A stretch of DNA of 64,000 nucleotides from Fodinibius halophilus (GCF_011059105.1 NZ_JAALLS010000023.1:1-64000); one strand, 5' to 3'; shown: positions 54,781 to 64,000, counted from the stretch's first letter. Notes: a model not told the origin generated them from the letters alone. Made by a program: numbers and translations.

Positions 54781-57700
54781 CTATACCTCAATTTTATCTC
54801 TGCAAAACAATTTTGCGAGTGAAAACTTATAAGCATTTATATACCAATTCGAGTCAAATTCTTTCACTTTTCTCAACATTGAAACAAAATTTGGGTCCTC
54901 GAATTGTTTTATTCTAATATCCTTTGCTGCTGCGTGAGCCAGAAGAATTGGAGTATTATATACTACAGTTCTAAACTCCTCATCCAAATTATATAAAAAA
55001 GGTTCTTCCTGGCTGAACTTTTCGATCAACCTATAAATTGTGTCAAAAGAAAGCCATTCGCTTTTATTTTTATCAGAATTTCTATTGCGTAAATTTTGAT
55101 AAGCTGATTCTGGTCCTTCTAAAAAGGAAAAATTTATTATCTCTTCATTTATTCTCTCTAAATCAGGACTCAAATAATCAAAACCAAAAAATGCACTAAA
55201 ACTAAGTGGTAATTCCAGTATATCTCTAGACCAGTTGGTCACTTTTAATTTCGAATTTAATATTTCATTTAACTCACTTGGGGAAAATTGATCCTGATAA
55301 TCACTTACTGATAATAAACTGGCCTTTGCCCAACTAGCTATTGGGATAAATTCAAACAAGAAAGGTAATTCTAAAGCAAACCGATCTAGAAAATCATCAG
55401 GACATGAGATAATGCCAGTTGATAACATTGCCATAGCATCATAATTATGTGCCAATCGTTTCCACATGTCTAATGAAGAAAGTGGCAAATGTCCAAACTC
55501 ATTAACTAGCTGTGCAACTACTGTCCAGTCTTCATGTGATGGATTCTGTACTAGCTTTTCAATTACCCCATCTAACTCATTTATACGTTCCTCTTTATCA
55601 GATATTTGTAAAGCACTTCGCAAACCACCTAGTTGATCAACATTTCCATCAATAAATTTAATTACTGGTTTAAACATATAATCAGCAGAAGTACTTGGAT
55701 AAACAATCCAAGGACCAGGGCTCTTTAGTTGTGGCGGTAACTTAAGATGGCCAGACTCTTGATATTGGAGCTCAAGATGATCAATACCTGGTATGTCAAG
55801 CCTTTGCGCTCTAGCTGATAGCGAACTAGCTTGTCCAGTTAAATCCTGTTTTATATGATCATTTTGAATGAAAAATTTATCATCAGTTCCATTCTCTAAG
55901 ACAAAAGAATACCTCGAAACTCTCAATTGAGCATATCTTCTACCATCAAGTAATACCTCAAAACTGATATATGCCTCTGCCTCTTCAGTAATTGAAAGCA
56001 TTTCTTCAAATACTTCACGATAATCAATTAGACGAAGCTGTTTAGAGGTCTCATTTTTTTGAAGACCTAAATTAAATAGCTTACTCACATTGTTGGCATC
56101 TTCTGATACTAAATCAATTAGTAATTGAATATCTGTTGCATCAGCTGGGAGTATATTTGCCCTTAAACCATGTAAGTTATTTACAGATACCAAAGTATTC
56201 GATACTAACTTCTCACCATTACTATTATATATCTGAACCCCTTTACCGGGAAAGTCTAGACATATTCTGGCATTTGTTGAATTGCCTTTCCAAGCAATCT
56301 CTGCATTAAAGGATTCAGGAGGAATACCCTTCCCAGTGTAATTAACAAACCACTTGTTAGTACCAACTTTTTCAACTTCCAAAAGAGGATTATTGACCTT
56401 GATTAAATCAACTTTCCAATTTTTCAATATCCAATAACCACAATCAGGTTTATTCGATGGCTCTAAGTATTCTTTAGAATCTTTTGGTAGAATAACAAGC
56501 TTCTTTTTCCAATCAGTGTAAATCCCTTCCATCACTTTTAAAGTTGTTGGACCAATTATTCCTTTAAGAGATTCTGTATAGTTTTTTTTACCCCGCTTCC
56601 AACTTACACCTTTCCTTACACTAGTTATATCACCATATGAACTCTTTTTCTGAAGTCTTGGCCCTCCCCTGAAAGCAATTTGAGGCTTTTCAAAAACATT
56701 TAAGATCTCTTCTCCATGTAACACATACCTAGCATCTTTCCCAGCCTTTTGTGTCCTAATAATAAATTGATCCTGCCCACTATCTACTACCACATTGCCA
56801 ACACAAACATAGATTTCTCTATTATCTAAATACCCCCACAATCGCTTGCTAACCTTACTTGCTTCTACTGACCATTCTTTAGGCATAACAAGCATAAACT
56901 TCTCTGCCGAAATATTTACACTACCCTGTTTATTAAATAACCCTACATTTGTATTTGATTCTGAGAAATCGAATATCCATGGTAATCCCTCGTCTAGTTC
57001 CTCACCTTGACCAATAGGTTGTATCCATTTATTTCCTAATAAATCTCTGAGCTCCAATCGTAATTCAGATGAAACATCAGAACCAGCAATATCTATAGTT
57101 TGCTTCTCTGATCTATATGAACTCCCCCCTAAAGTTCTTCTTAAATAGATATTCTGAAAACTCTCACCTGCACTAATTCCAAGAACAAGTTTTTGAGGAA
57201 GGTCCTTATCTATCTCTAATTCAAATTTGTTTTTAATATCTTGACCATCAATAAATTCATCAATAGTCAATTCAACTCTTAAAGTAACTCTCTTGTCTTC
57301 ATCTCGAAGAATTTTTCGTTGTATATCAACGAACGATGTCGATTTTTTAATGGTAGTTTTAGCAACTTTTTCAACTAAACTCTCAAGTATATTAAACGTT
57401 TTTTGTTCACTTACAGAAATTGGAAATTGCGAAGACCAATAATCAGAATTATTCCGCCATTCTTTTACTACATCTTCTGGTACGGTTGAATTAGCCTCAC
57501 TCTTAATTCTTGAAATTGTTTGGATTACTTCAGCAAGTAAAAAATAGATTTCTTCCTTTCTGTAAGTTTTAGGTAAATAGCTACTCAAATCTGATATCCA
57601 CGAAATAATCAAATCTTTTGTAGGCTCCTTATCACCTGACAAATCAATTGTTCTTTGTAAGACATAAGCAATTGAGCCATGGTTATTACCTAAAAGATTC

Positions 57701-58116
57701 ATTGGTAGTCCGCCTTGTAAGGCAACACTACCAAGAAATCTTAACCCATGTGTATTTTTAAGATCTATTCGCCAATACCTAAATCCTCTTTCCACACAGT
57801 GACTTCTTTTAGGTGCACTCCATTCATCCGAGTTCAGATTAAGATCATCTAAAATAGGCTGCCAAGACCATCTACCTCCAGAAAATCGGCGCTTCCACCA
57901 TTCGGCTGCATATAAAACAAATAGGTTATTAAAAATTCTCTTTTTATCTACAATTTCCGATAAGGAATTAAATTCTAACTTCTTCTGTAGCCATTTTATG
58001 AGCTCTTTTTCTAACTCTTCGAACTCCTCTCTTGACATTTTATATGTGTAAAGATTTTTTCCTGTAGGCCTATCATAATCACGCTTATGTAAAAAATCTC
58101 TTATCCAATTAAACAT
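54781..58116 (-). CDS. druH: STY4851/ECs_5259-type protein (DruH-like, Druantia III)
   Basis: A 1111-residue cytoplasmic protein without an enzyme motif that I can see. The N-terminal third shows the family's recurrent Y-A-A-E-W-W-K-R-R...GG.WSW segment (about 70-85), and WKRLAHNYDAMAMLS lies in the C-terminal half; the middle is beta-rich. This matches the large protein found beside the DUF1998 helicase in Druantia type III loci and near the enterobacterial hsd/mcr region (recognised from memory, not searched). It is the first gene of the operon, 5 bp before druE, and is divergent from two unknown genes with a 333-base spacer. Codon use and composition are AT-rich like druE, consistent with transfer as a unit. 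Confidence 0.72.
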   Translation of the reverse strand: MFNWIRDFLHKRDYDRPTGKNLYTYKMSREEFEELEKELIKWLQKKLEFNSLSEIVDKKRIFNNLFVLYAAEWWKRRFSGGRWSWQPILDDLNLNSDEWSAPKRSHCVERGFRYWRIDLKNTHGLRFLGSVALQGGLPMNLLGNNHGSIAYVLQRTIDLSGDKEPTKDLIISWISDLSSYLPKTYRKEEIYFLLAEVIQTISRIKSEANSTVPEDVVKEWRNNSDYWSSQFPISVSEQKTFNILESLVEKVAKTTIKKSTSFVDIQRKILRDEDKRVTLRVELTIDEFIDGQDIKNKFELEIDKDLPQKLVLGISAGESFQNIYLRRTLGGSSYRSEKQTIDIAGSDVSSELRLELRDLLGNKWIQPIGQGEELDEGLPWIFDFSESNTNVGLFNKQGSVNISAEKFMLVMPKEWSVEASKVSKRLWGYLDNREIYVCVGNVVVDSGQDQFIIRTQKAGKDARYVLHGEEILNVFEKPQIAFRGGPRLQKKSSYGDITSVRKGVSWKRGKKNYTESLKGIIGPTTLKVMEGIYTDWKKKLVILPKDSKEYLEPSNKPDCGYWILKNWKVDLIKVNNPLLEVEKVGTNKWFVNYTGKGIPPESFNAEIAWKGNSTNARICLDFPGKGVQIYNSNGEKLVSNTLVSVNNLHGLRANILPADATDIQLLIDLVSEDANNVSKLFNLGLQKNETSKQLRLIDYREVFEEMLSITEEAEAYISFEVLLDGRRYAQLRVSRYSFVLENGTDDKFFIQNDHIKQDLTGQASSLSARAQRLDIPGIDHLELQYQESGHLKLPPQLKSPGPWIVYPSTSADYMFKPVIKFIDGNVDQLGGLRSALQISDKEERINELDGVIEKLVQNPSHEDWTVVAQLVNEFGHLPLSSLDMWKRLAHNYDAMAMLSTGIISCPDDFLDRFALELPFLFEFIPIASWAKASLLSVSDYQDQFSPSELNEILNSKLKVTNWSRDILELPLSFSAFFGFDYLSPDLERINEEIINFSFLEGPESAYQNLRNRNSDKNKSEWLSFDTIYRLIEKFSQEEPFLYNLDEEFRTVVYNTPILLAHAAAKDIRIKQFEDPNFVSMLRKVKEFDSNWYINAYKFSLAKLFCRDKIEV

Positions 58117-58449
58117 AATCTCTTTATCTGAATAGATTTTTATTGCATTTAAAAGCCAACAACATTCATAATGTGCAAATATATTGCCAATACCCCTCTT
58201 CTAAGTTAACAAGACGGCCAAAATTAAATAATTAACAAAATATAGTATATAGGGTAATCATTTCTGGATTACAAGCAACTGATAGGCCAATATACCTATC
58301 AAATATTGATGGGTGATAATTACTTTTGATACCAGCCCCTCCGTCTATACTGTTAGTATAAAGAGGTACAATTCTTGAATCTATTCTCAATGTACAATCT
58401 GAATATCAAAGAGTGTTCTTCAATAAATTTCAATTAATAGATAATTATT
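58117..58449. other. Divergent promoter region between druH and the small gene
   Basis: This 333-base, strongly AT-rich stretch must hold promoters in both directions. A short inverted repeat (58280-58301) is listed separately. No further ORF or RNA was seen. Confidence 0.5.
58280..58301. promoter_or_regulatory. Candidate operator between divergent defence genes
   Basis: The arms TGATAGG (58280-58286) and CCTATCA (58295-58301) flank an 8-base centre. The repeat lies about mid-way between the two start codons, a normal place for a shared repressor site. The binding protein is unknown. Confidence 0.35.
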
Positions 58450-58794
58450 ATGGGTAAGAGTTCTAGTTTCAAAGAAAGTGGTTTACCAGATAGAGCTTAT
58501 CCTAATGAATTTGAACAAGAAAATTCATCGGGAGAAAGCGATGCAAATCAAAAGTCAGAGTTGACTATAAACCTCGTCCAAATAAATAGCCAAATTGCTT
58601 CAAGGGCTAGCAAGGGTGATCAAATTTCATTGAGCGATATAGTTAAAACAATAGAGGCACACACTGCTAGTGGAAGAATTGGTAATATACCGATTCATGA
58701 TACAGAAGAAGTAAGAAACATCAACTATACACAAGCTTTTATCTCTGGTTTAGAAAAAGACAATTATCAGGTGGAAATTACATTGAGGGAGTAA
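58450..58794 (+). CDS. Small acidic protein of unknown function
   Basis: A 114-residue protein that I do not recognise. The first 35 residues are polar and look disordered (SFKESGLPDRAYPNEFEQEN, rich in Ser/Glu). The remainder is predicted from the pattern to be helical with a conserved-looking core (LTINLVQINSQIASRASKGD, IVKTIEAHT) and a beta-strand end (YQVEITLRE). It is read divergently from druH and its stop (TAA) lies one base before the next ATG, so the two plus-strand genes are translationally coupled. It may be a small partner or regulator of the Cys-rich protein. Confidence 0.6.
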   Translation: MGKSSSFKESGLPDRAYPNEFEQENSSGESDANQKSELTINLVQINSQIASRASKGDQISLSDIVKTIEAHTASGRIGNIPIHDTEEVRNINYTQAFISGLEKDNYQVEITLRE

Positions 58795-58795
58795 A

Positions 58796-59884
58796 ATGTC
58801 TTTTAAAAAATCTCTACAGGGTAATTTGTGGCAAGCTAATTGTCATGAATGTTCTTTATGGAATATTTGTGGTGGTTCTCCATCTGCACCATGTGAATGT
58901 ATACACACCGGTAAGGACAAATACAATTGCAAAGAGTGTCATATTATATGTAGAGAAAGACAAGTACCTCCCACAAATCTAGCTTCGGAAGATACATTTC
59001 ACAATCAAATTGCAGCTGGCATACCATTACATAAACTACGAATAGAACAGCCTGCTGATAAACCTCAATTCCCAACCTACATTCCATTACATACAAGTGA
59101 GTTGCAGGATCCTATTAATTCTACCTTTGTGGGAATATCTATTGATAAAATACTGACTGCTCCTAAAACTAAATTCCCAAGTATTAGAAAATATGTCAAC
59201 AATCTTACAGAAGTAGAAAATCACTTTAACACTAACAACAAAAGTAAATATGTAGCTATTTTAAATGGGAAAGATAATTATTTGGAAGCTCTTTGGAGAA
59301 TGCCAGACCGTAATAAACTTTATAAAAAGTTCAAAGAATTGGGTATTCAATATATAACTGGTCCCACTTTTTCTATCATAAAAGAACCTAAAGTACCTGC
59401 CTCACATAATGTAAGTATGATATTAAGACATAATCGAATAGTTAAAGAGTTATACGATTATGATCTAGTACCAATACCAAATATTTACTGGCGTTCTGTT
59501 TTTAATATTGAGCAATGGGAAAAATGGTTAGTTCTAAATCACCAAGTCAATCACATAGCCTTTGACTTTTCACTGCAATCAAAAGGTGTCAATATTGAAA
59601 AAATCATAGAGACAAGTCTAACATTATTGGATGGTCTTAAAAGAAACTTTCACATATTTTTCACCGGTATTGGGACAAAAAATGGGCTTTTTATTAAAGA
59701 CAAATTACGAAATTCAAACCATTCCTTTTCAATAGTAACGGGAGAGCCAATAATGAAAGGAATTAGGGGAGGAAAAAAGCTCTCTGTAAATGAGCCTATT
59801 AGATATGTTACCAAGCCGGAATATCCAAAAGAAGTATTAGCAAACTACAATCTGGCTTTATTCGAAGAATTGATTGAAAATTAA
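58796..59884 (+). CDS. Cys-rich protein, possibly DUF4417-like
   Basis: A 362-residue cytoplasmic protein with eight cysteines in the first 52 residues (C16, C19, C25, C33, C35, C45, C48, C52; C-x2-C-x5-C-x7-C-x-C-x9-C-x2-C-x3-C), which suggests zinc or iron-sulfur binding. The remainder resembles the TIM-barrel-like DUF4417 pattern: a LWRMPDR segment near 162-168, ITGPTFS, an RHNRIVKELYDYDLVPIPNI helix/strand and WRSVF. This assignment is tentative. It is the second gene of a plus-strand pair divergent from druHE and converges on hsdR. Known Druantia III loci are described with only two genes, so it may be an accessory or a separate system. Confidence 0.6.
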   Translation: MSFKKSLQGNLWQANCHECSLWNICGGSPSAPCECIHTGKDKYNCKECHIICRERQVPPTNLASEDTFHNQIAAGIPLHKLRIEQPADKPQFPTYIPLHTSELQDPINSTFVGISIDKILTAPKTKFPSIRKYVNNLTEVENHFNTNNKSKYVAILNGKDNYLEALWRMPDRNKLYKKFKELGIQYITGPTFSIIKEPKVPASHNVSMILRHNRIVKELYDYDLVPIPNIYWRSVFNIEQWEKWLVLNHQVNHIAFDFSLQSKGVNIEKIIETSLTLLDGLKRNFHIFFTGIGTKNGLFIKDKLRNSNHSFSIVTGEPIMKGIRGGKKLSVNEPIRYVTKPEYPKEVLANYNLALFEELIEN

Positions 59885-60108
59885 TTTACAAATACGGAAA
59901 TATATGTAATCGTTTAAATTATTCGATGTCTCATTAAAAAATGAAAACCTCCAGATCTACAATAGCATATATGAAATGGCACTAGTAGTAAAGTTGGCCA
60001 GTTGATATCTACCAAAAATATAGCTTAGAATCATTCTCTTCATCAAAATTTGGTTCTACAAGTTGCGAACAACTAAATACATTAAAGTTCATAGGCAACT
60101 ACAAACAC

Positions 60109-63100
60109 CTACCCAACTCGGATTTCATTGAGCTTTTCTACCTTATTGATGAGCAGCTCAATAATATTTGCTTTATCATTGAATACTCCCTCGATACCGT
60201 CTTCATTGATAAAGCTGAAAGGAGGCTCATAAAGATCAGCAACCTCCAAATGACCATTTTGGGTATAAAATTCGATCATCTGTTTAATAAACTGACTCTG
60301 AGTGGAGCTCAATCGCTTGTCCTGTAAAAATTCTTCAAACTCTTTCATTACAGCGTCACGGCTGAGGCCTGTAGAGGAACGTATAAAATTGATGAGTTCC
60401 ATTCCCTCACCCAGTATTTCATGAAAATCATCAGCAGACACATTGGGGTCAACTTCTATCAAAAACTCTTCTAAGGTCTCAACATCTTTGTCTGTTAATG
60501 GTTCACCATTACGAATTTTTTCAATAATAAGATGGTTTTTATGCTCTTCAATAAACTTCACAAGCTTCCTCTTATATCTTTTTGGGTCAACTGTGGAATC
60601 GCTGACAGAATCAATTACAGTTGGCTCACCGAAATCATCTTCGAAATTAGTGTATACCGGCTCCCTTTTATTCTCATCTATTAAATGCATTAGTTCACGA
60701 AGGTTCTTTCGAACTTCGTCGAGTTGCAGCAACTGAGGTGAGTCCCAGAACTCCTCAGTAAGAACCTTTTCTAATGTAGACTTTACTTCTTTGACGGCCG
60801 GTATATGTCGTTTCGAGTAGAGATTTTCAGACAGAGAAATGACATTATTTTTTGTCGTCCTCTCTTGCAGAACACCATCTAAGAGTTCATGCTGAATAGT
60901 TAACATCAATAAATCAAACCTTCTGCTCATCTCATCCTCAGTAAGATCAACTGGAACTAACTCTGCTAATTCTCTTACTATCTCCTTTCTCTCATGTGAT
61001 TCAAGGTGATCCCATACCCCACGGTTTTCCAAACGGTGAATTAATTTCAGATGAGGACGAACCTGAACGCTCTGTTTTTCCAGATTAACAATTTGCTGAT
61101 GTAACAGATCAAGAATTGAACTTCTATATTTGTGTAGATCTTCGTCCTGCTTGTATGGATCGTTTTGTAATTTCGCCGTGAGTAAAAGGCGCTTCTCAAA
61201 TATTCTCGCGCTTAGAGATGCACTAGATGAATTCTCATATCCCTCGGGATTCTCCTCGAAGAATTCAAAATTCCCACAGTAGTCAAAAATTAGAAACTTT
61301 TCTTTATCCTGTCCTGGGCCAAACAAATCAGGGCGTAACCTGGTACCGCGGCCAATCATCTGATTAAACTTTGCCTTCGATCGTACGGGTTTAAAAAAGA
61401 CCAAGTTTACCACATCCGGAGCATCAATTCCCGTATCTAACATATCCACTGATATTGCAATGGCTGGCATCTCCCCTGGAGTACAAAACTTATCAATCAG
61501 ATCCTGCGCATAATCAACCTTGTTGTCTATAACCTGAGCAAAGTGCCCGGCATAATGCGGATAATTCTCATCAAATATCTTTTGAATGTAGGTAGCATGT
61601 CGGTGATTCTTAGCAAAAATGATTGTATCCCCGACACGATCACCTCCTTCAACTTTTATTCCACTCTCCATCAGCTGCTTTAAAACTTTTTCTACTGTAT
61701 CACGATTATACAGCCAGCTATTCAGTTTCGCAGGTGGGATATGGTCCGGTATGGCCCCTGTTTCATCATCTGCCAATAGATCATCGTACTCTTTCTGTTC
61801 TTCGGGCGATAAGTCTGAGTATTTAACCCCCTCATTAAGAAACTTCCCAAGTACAGATATCTTCTTAGGCGGAACCAAGAAATTATCGTCAACAGCCTGA
61901 TCTAATCCATACGCAAATGTGGGATTACCCTCTTCTGTTCTGAAAAGCTCATAAGTATCGTGATCAACCTCACTCTTGGGAGTAGCAGTAAGCCCTAGCA
62001 AGAGCGAATCGAAGTAATCAAATATGGCCTGATATTTATTATATACACTACGGTGAGCTTCATCTATGATAATTAAGTCAAAATGACCAGGATCAAATTT
62101 CCTTTCTCCTTCTTCAAGCTGCTCAATTTGATTAAGCATTGTGGGATATGTACTAAAGACAACCCTAGCCGAAGTATCATTTTTTTCTTCCACGAGGTTC
62201 ATAATAGGGACATCCGGGAGATGCTCGGCATAGGCCTTATAGGCTTGACGCACTAAAGCATTACGATCAGCTAAAAATAGAACTCGTTTAGCCCATTTAT
62301 AGCGAAGTAATACATCAGTTATAGAAATGGAAGTACGAGTTTTACCCGTTCCTGTAGCCATGGTTAACAGTGCCCGTCTATGGCCCTCCTGAAATCGCTC
62401 AGAAACCTTTTGCACCGCCATATTCTGATAGTAACGACCTGAAATATCCTGATCTACGTCAACAAGGTGAAGCTTCTCCTTCTCCCGCTTTTGGAAAAAC
62501 AACTTTTGCAGACTGGACTTAGTGTAGAATCCTAAAATGGGTCTGGGTGGATACTGTTGATCATCCCAAATCCATATTTCATAACCATTAGAGAGAAAAA
62601 TTATGGGGCGCTGACTAAATTCTTCTTCAAGACAATCTGCGTACAATTTAGCTTGATGCTTTCCCTCTTCGTAGCTACGTGTTGTACGTTTTGCTTCCAC
62701 CAAACCAAGGGGTTTACCATTGTCATCCCAGAGTACATAATCTACATATCCTGTCTCAGATGGATTTGGCATACCATCAACTTCATACTCACGGAAATTA
62801 GGCATCCCAGGATCCCAACCTGATTCCCGAAGCATGACATCAATGAGCAGCTCTCGCGTTTCGGCCTCATTGTAGTCGTGATTATCAGCAAATTTACGGG
62901 TCTGCAACCGCATTTGCTTAATCTCACGATTACGTTGTTTTAACTCCTCATCTTTCGCTTCAAGTTCCTCCCGAAGTTTTTCGGCCTTTTCTTCCATCTG
63001 CTCTTCCAGCTCTTCCAATTCCTCTGACGACACGAGGTTATCAAAATCGACTTCCGGAACTTTATTGGGATCGAACTCAATCTCGGGTTTTGGCTGGTCA

Positions 63101-63477
63101 TCTGTAGTATAGGTTCGATATAACCAGAACAGCACATGAAAGGTCTCTTTACATATTTGAAGAGCCTTATCTTCTGTTACCTGTTTATTATCATGGAGGG
63201 CAAGATTTCCGGCCTTTCGAATAACATGAATCTTATTATAAACCTTGTAGCCAACAATCTTCTTAAATGGCATGGCATCGGTAATATTATAGAGACTCGT
63301 ATCATACGGGAGGGATAAATCTTCATCATGTTCGTACATCCACAACACTACCTGCTCTATCAAATATCGAGCACGGCCACACGCTCCTCTTGGGTCAAAT
63401 CGTACTAACTGCTCAACCGACTTTGCATCCTCTACAAATTCGGGCCAGTCCGCCTGTAAAAAATCAAAATTTGACAT
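60109..63477 (-). CDS. hsdR: Type I restriction enzyme HsdR subunit (EcoKI-like)
   Basis: A 1122-residue motor/nuclease subunit of a type I restriction system. A DUF4145-like N-terminus (about 15-125; RYLIEQVVLWMY) and a coiled coil (about 150-190) precede the nuclease core with D246 (GYVDYVLW) and E261-x-K263 (LVEAKR). Then follow Walker A (TMATGTGKT, K379), DEAH at 472-475 (IIIDEAHR), LLGLTATPK, the helicase C domain (MIGRGTRLR) and an EcoEI_R_C-type C-terminus (about 880-1122). All key residues are present. It needs HsdM and HsdS, which are not in the window but may lie upstream past the right edge. It converges with the Cys-rich gene. Confidence 0.92.
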   Translation of the reverse strand: MSNFDFLQADWPEFVEDAKSVEQLVRFDPRGACGRARYLIEQVVLWMYEHDEDLSLPYDTSLYNITDAMPFKKIVGYKVYNKIHVIRKAGNLALHDNKQVTEDKALQICKETFHVLFWLYRTYTTDDQPKPEIEFDPNKVPEVDFDNLVSSEELEELEEQMEEKAEKLREELEAKDEELKQRNREIKQMRLQTRKFADNHDYNEAETRELLIDVMLRESGWDPGMPNFREYEVDGMPNPSETGYVDYVLWDDNGKPLGLVEAKRTTRSYEEGKHQAKLYADCLEEEFSQRPIIFLSNGYEIWIWDDQQYPPRPILGFYTKSSLQKLFFQKREKEKLHLVDVDQDISGRYYQNMAVQKVSERFQEGHRRALLTMATGTGKTRTSISITDVLLRYKWAKRVLFLADRNALVRQAYKAYAEHLPDVPIMNLVEEKNDTSARVVFSTYPTMLNQIEQLEEGERKFDPGHFDLIIIDEAHRSVYNKYQAIFDYFDSLLLGLTATPKSEVDHDTYELFRTEEGNPTFAYGLDQAVDDNFLVPPKKISVLGKFLNEGVKYSDLSPEEQKEYDDLLADDETGAIPDHIPPAKLNSWLYNRDTVEKVLKQLMESGIKVEGGDRVGDTIIFAKNHRHATYIQKIFDENYPHYAGHFAQVIDNKVDYAQDLIDKFCTPGEMPAIAISVDMLDTGIDAPDVVNLVFFKPVRSKAKFNQMIGRGTRLRPDLFGPGQDKEKFLIFDYCGNFEFFEENPEGYENSSSASLSARIFEKRLLLTAKLQNDPYKQDEDLHKYRSSILDLLHQQIVNLEKQSVQVRPHLKLIHRLENRGVWDHLESHERKEIVRELAELVPVDLTEDEMSRRFDLLMLTIQHELLDGVLQERTTKNNVISLSENLYSKRHIPAVKEVKSTLEKVLTEEFWDSPQLLQLDEVRKNLRELMHLIDENKREPVYTNFEDDFGEPTVIDSVSDSTVDPKRYKRKLVKFIEEHKNHLIIEKIRNGEPLTDKDVETLEEFLIEVDPNVSADDFHEILGEGMELINFIRSSTGLSRDAVMKEFEEFLQDKRLSSTQSQFIKQMIEFYTQNGHLEVADLYEPPFSFINEDGIEGVFNDKANIIELLINKVEKLNEIRVG

Positions 63478-63568
63478 GATGAATAAAGATTATTACCAAT
63501 AAGTTAACCAACATCTATTTTCAGTTATAATGTAATTGATTCTCCACTGAATGAATAACGGGTTAAAA

Positions 63569-64000
63569 TTAATTAGAAGTTAGTTCATCACTCCTTATCA
63601 TTCTAAGAAACTTATCTCCGAAATCAGTTGTCAGCTTATTTAGCTGGCCGGGCATATGCCCACCATCTTCAAAACTTTCAAAGGCTACAAATCCCAGATC
63701 ATGAAGCTCTTTCCAGCATTGGGTTATTAACTTAGCTCGATCCCGATATTCTGGGTATATAGCAAAGAAAACAGTTTTGGTTTGCAAAGAATTAAATTCA
63801 CTCCCCAAATCGATACTCTTTACTCTTACTATATCGCCCGGCGCCTGAAACGTTTTTAGCAGCAAAATGTGAAATGGACTTATAGTTTCTATTATCTTCA
63901 AAAAGTGATTTGCCCAATCGAACATTTCTTTATCTTGCAAAAGCTCAAGTGAGCTATTAATAACAATGCCTTTCAGCGCCTCAACTTTTTCCTTTTGGTG
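63569..64000 (-). CDS. Hypothetical protein, 5' end beyond the window
   Basis: The open frame runs to the window edge (at least 144 residues), upstream of the ATG at 63940; the residues before it (EALKGIVINSSLELLQDK) look truly coding, so the gene is longer. Recognisable features are a helical IETISPFHILLLKTF segment and a C-terminal DDE-like GGHMPGQLNKLTTDFG segment. I do not recognise the family with confidence; similar small proteins occur within type I restriction operons. It lies 91 bases upstream of hsdR and is read in the same direction, so it is probably co-transcribed with it. Confidence 0.6.
   Translation of the reverse strand, partial: HQKEKVEALKGIVINSSLELLQDKEMFDWANHFLKIIETISPFHILLLKTFQAPGDIVRVKSIDLGSEFNSLQTKTVFFAIYPEYRDRAKLITQCWKELHDLGFVAFESFEDGGHMPGQLNKLTTDFGDKFLRMIRSDELTSN

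Overview
The window looks like chromosomal DNA of a Bacteroidota-related bacterium, most probably a marine or halophilic member of the Balneolota/Rhodothermota group. This is an inference from gene content: two large secreted proteins end in the type IX secretion (T9SS) sorting domain with its Y-P-N-P-F-N-P signature, and there is a TonB receptor with a carboxypeptidase-regulatory N-domain, LytS/LytR-type two-component genes, a periplasmic-propeller histidine kinase, and many lipoproteins and PEGA proteins. No rRNA or complete tRNA gene was found, so no species is claimed.

Left part (1-39.2 kb) reads as ordinary chromosome rich in exported proteins. Five minus-strand genes (38-5822) with gaps of 3-12 bp form an operon: TonB receptor, TPR protein, CPBP membrane protease, LytS-like kinase, LytTR regulator. 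Then come a cold-shock gene, a propeller-type sensor kinase, a PstS-like phosphate-binding lipoprotein, an orphan HTH protein and a GNAT enzyme. At 12-18 kb are a subtilisin-like T9SS protease carrying a von Willebrand A domain and its lipoprotein neighbour. At 18.8-23.6 kb are DUF305 and LVIVD/choice-of-anchor-B lipoproteins. The 24.1-38.2 kb block is a 14-kb minus-strand operon: caspase-like/PEGA protein, lipoprotein, a 2943-residue T9SS protein with four seven-repeat FG-GAP blocks, and an LPP20/DUF4384 protein.

At 39.2-39.4 kb two copies of a tRNA 3' end (20 bp identical core, 131 bp apart, no 5' half) mark the probable edge of an integrated island. To the right (39.6-64 kb) is a defence-rich, visibly AT-richer region: an AbiEi/AbiEii type IV toxin-antitoxin pair bracketed by two matching 53-bp palindromic operators; two PD-(D/E)XK-like genes each preceded by a homologous orphan C-terminal tail; a WYL regulator; a DUF4105/PEGA envelope pair; a Druantia type III-like pair (giant DUF1998 helicase DruE plus STY4851/ECs_5259-type DruH); a divergent pair of unknown genes including a Cys-rich protein; and HsdR of a type I restriction system whose other subunits are presumably beyond the right edge.

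The best candidates for something undescribed are the two-gene unit (58450-59884) divergent from the Druantia pair, the duplicated AbiE operator, and the paired nuclease-plus-tail modules. All functional statements rest on reading motifs and gene order by eye; no search or alignment program was run.
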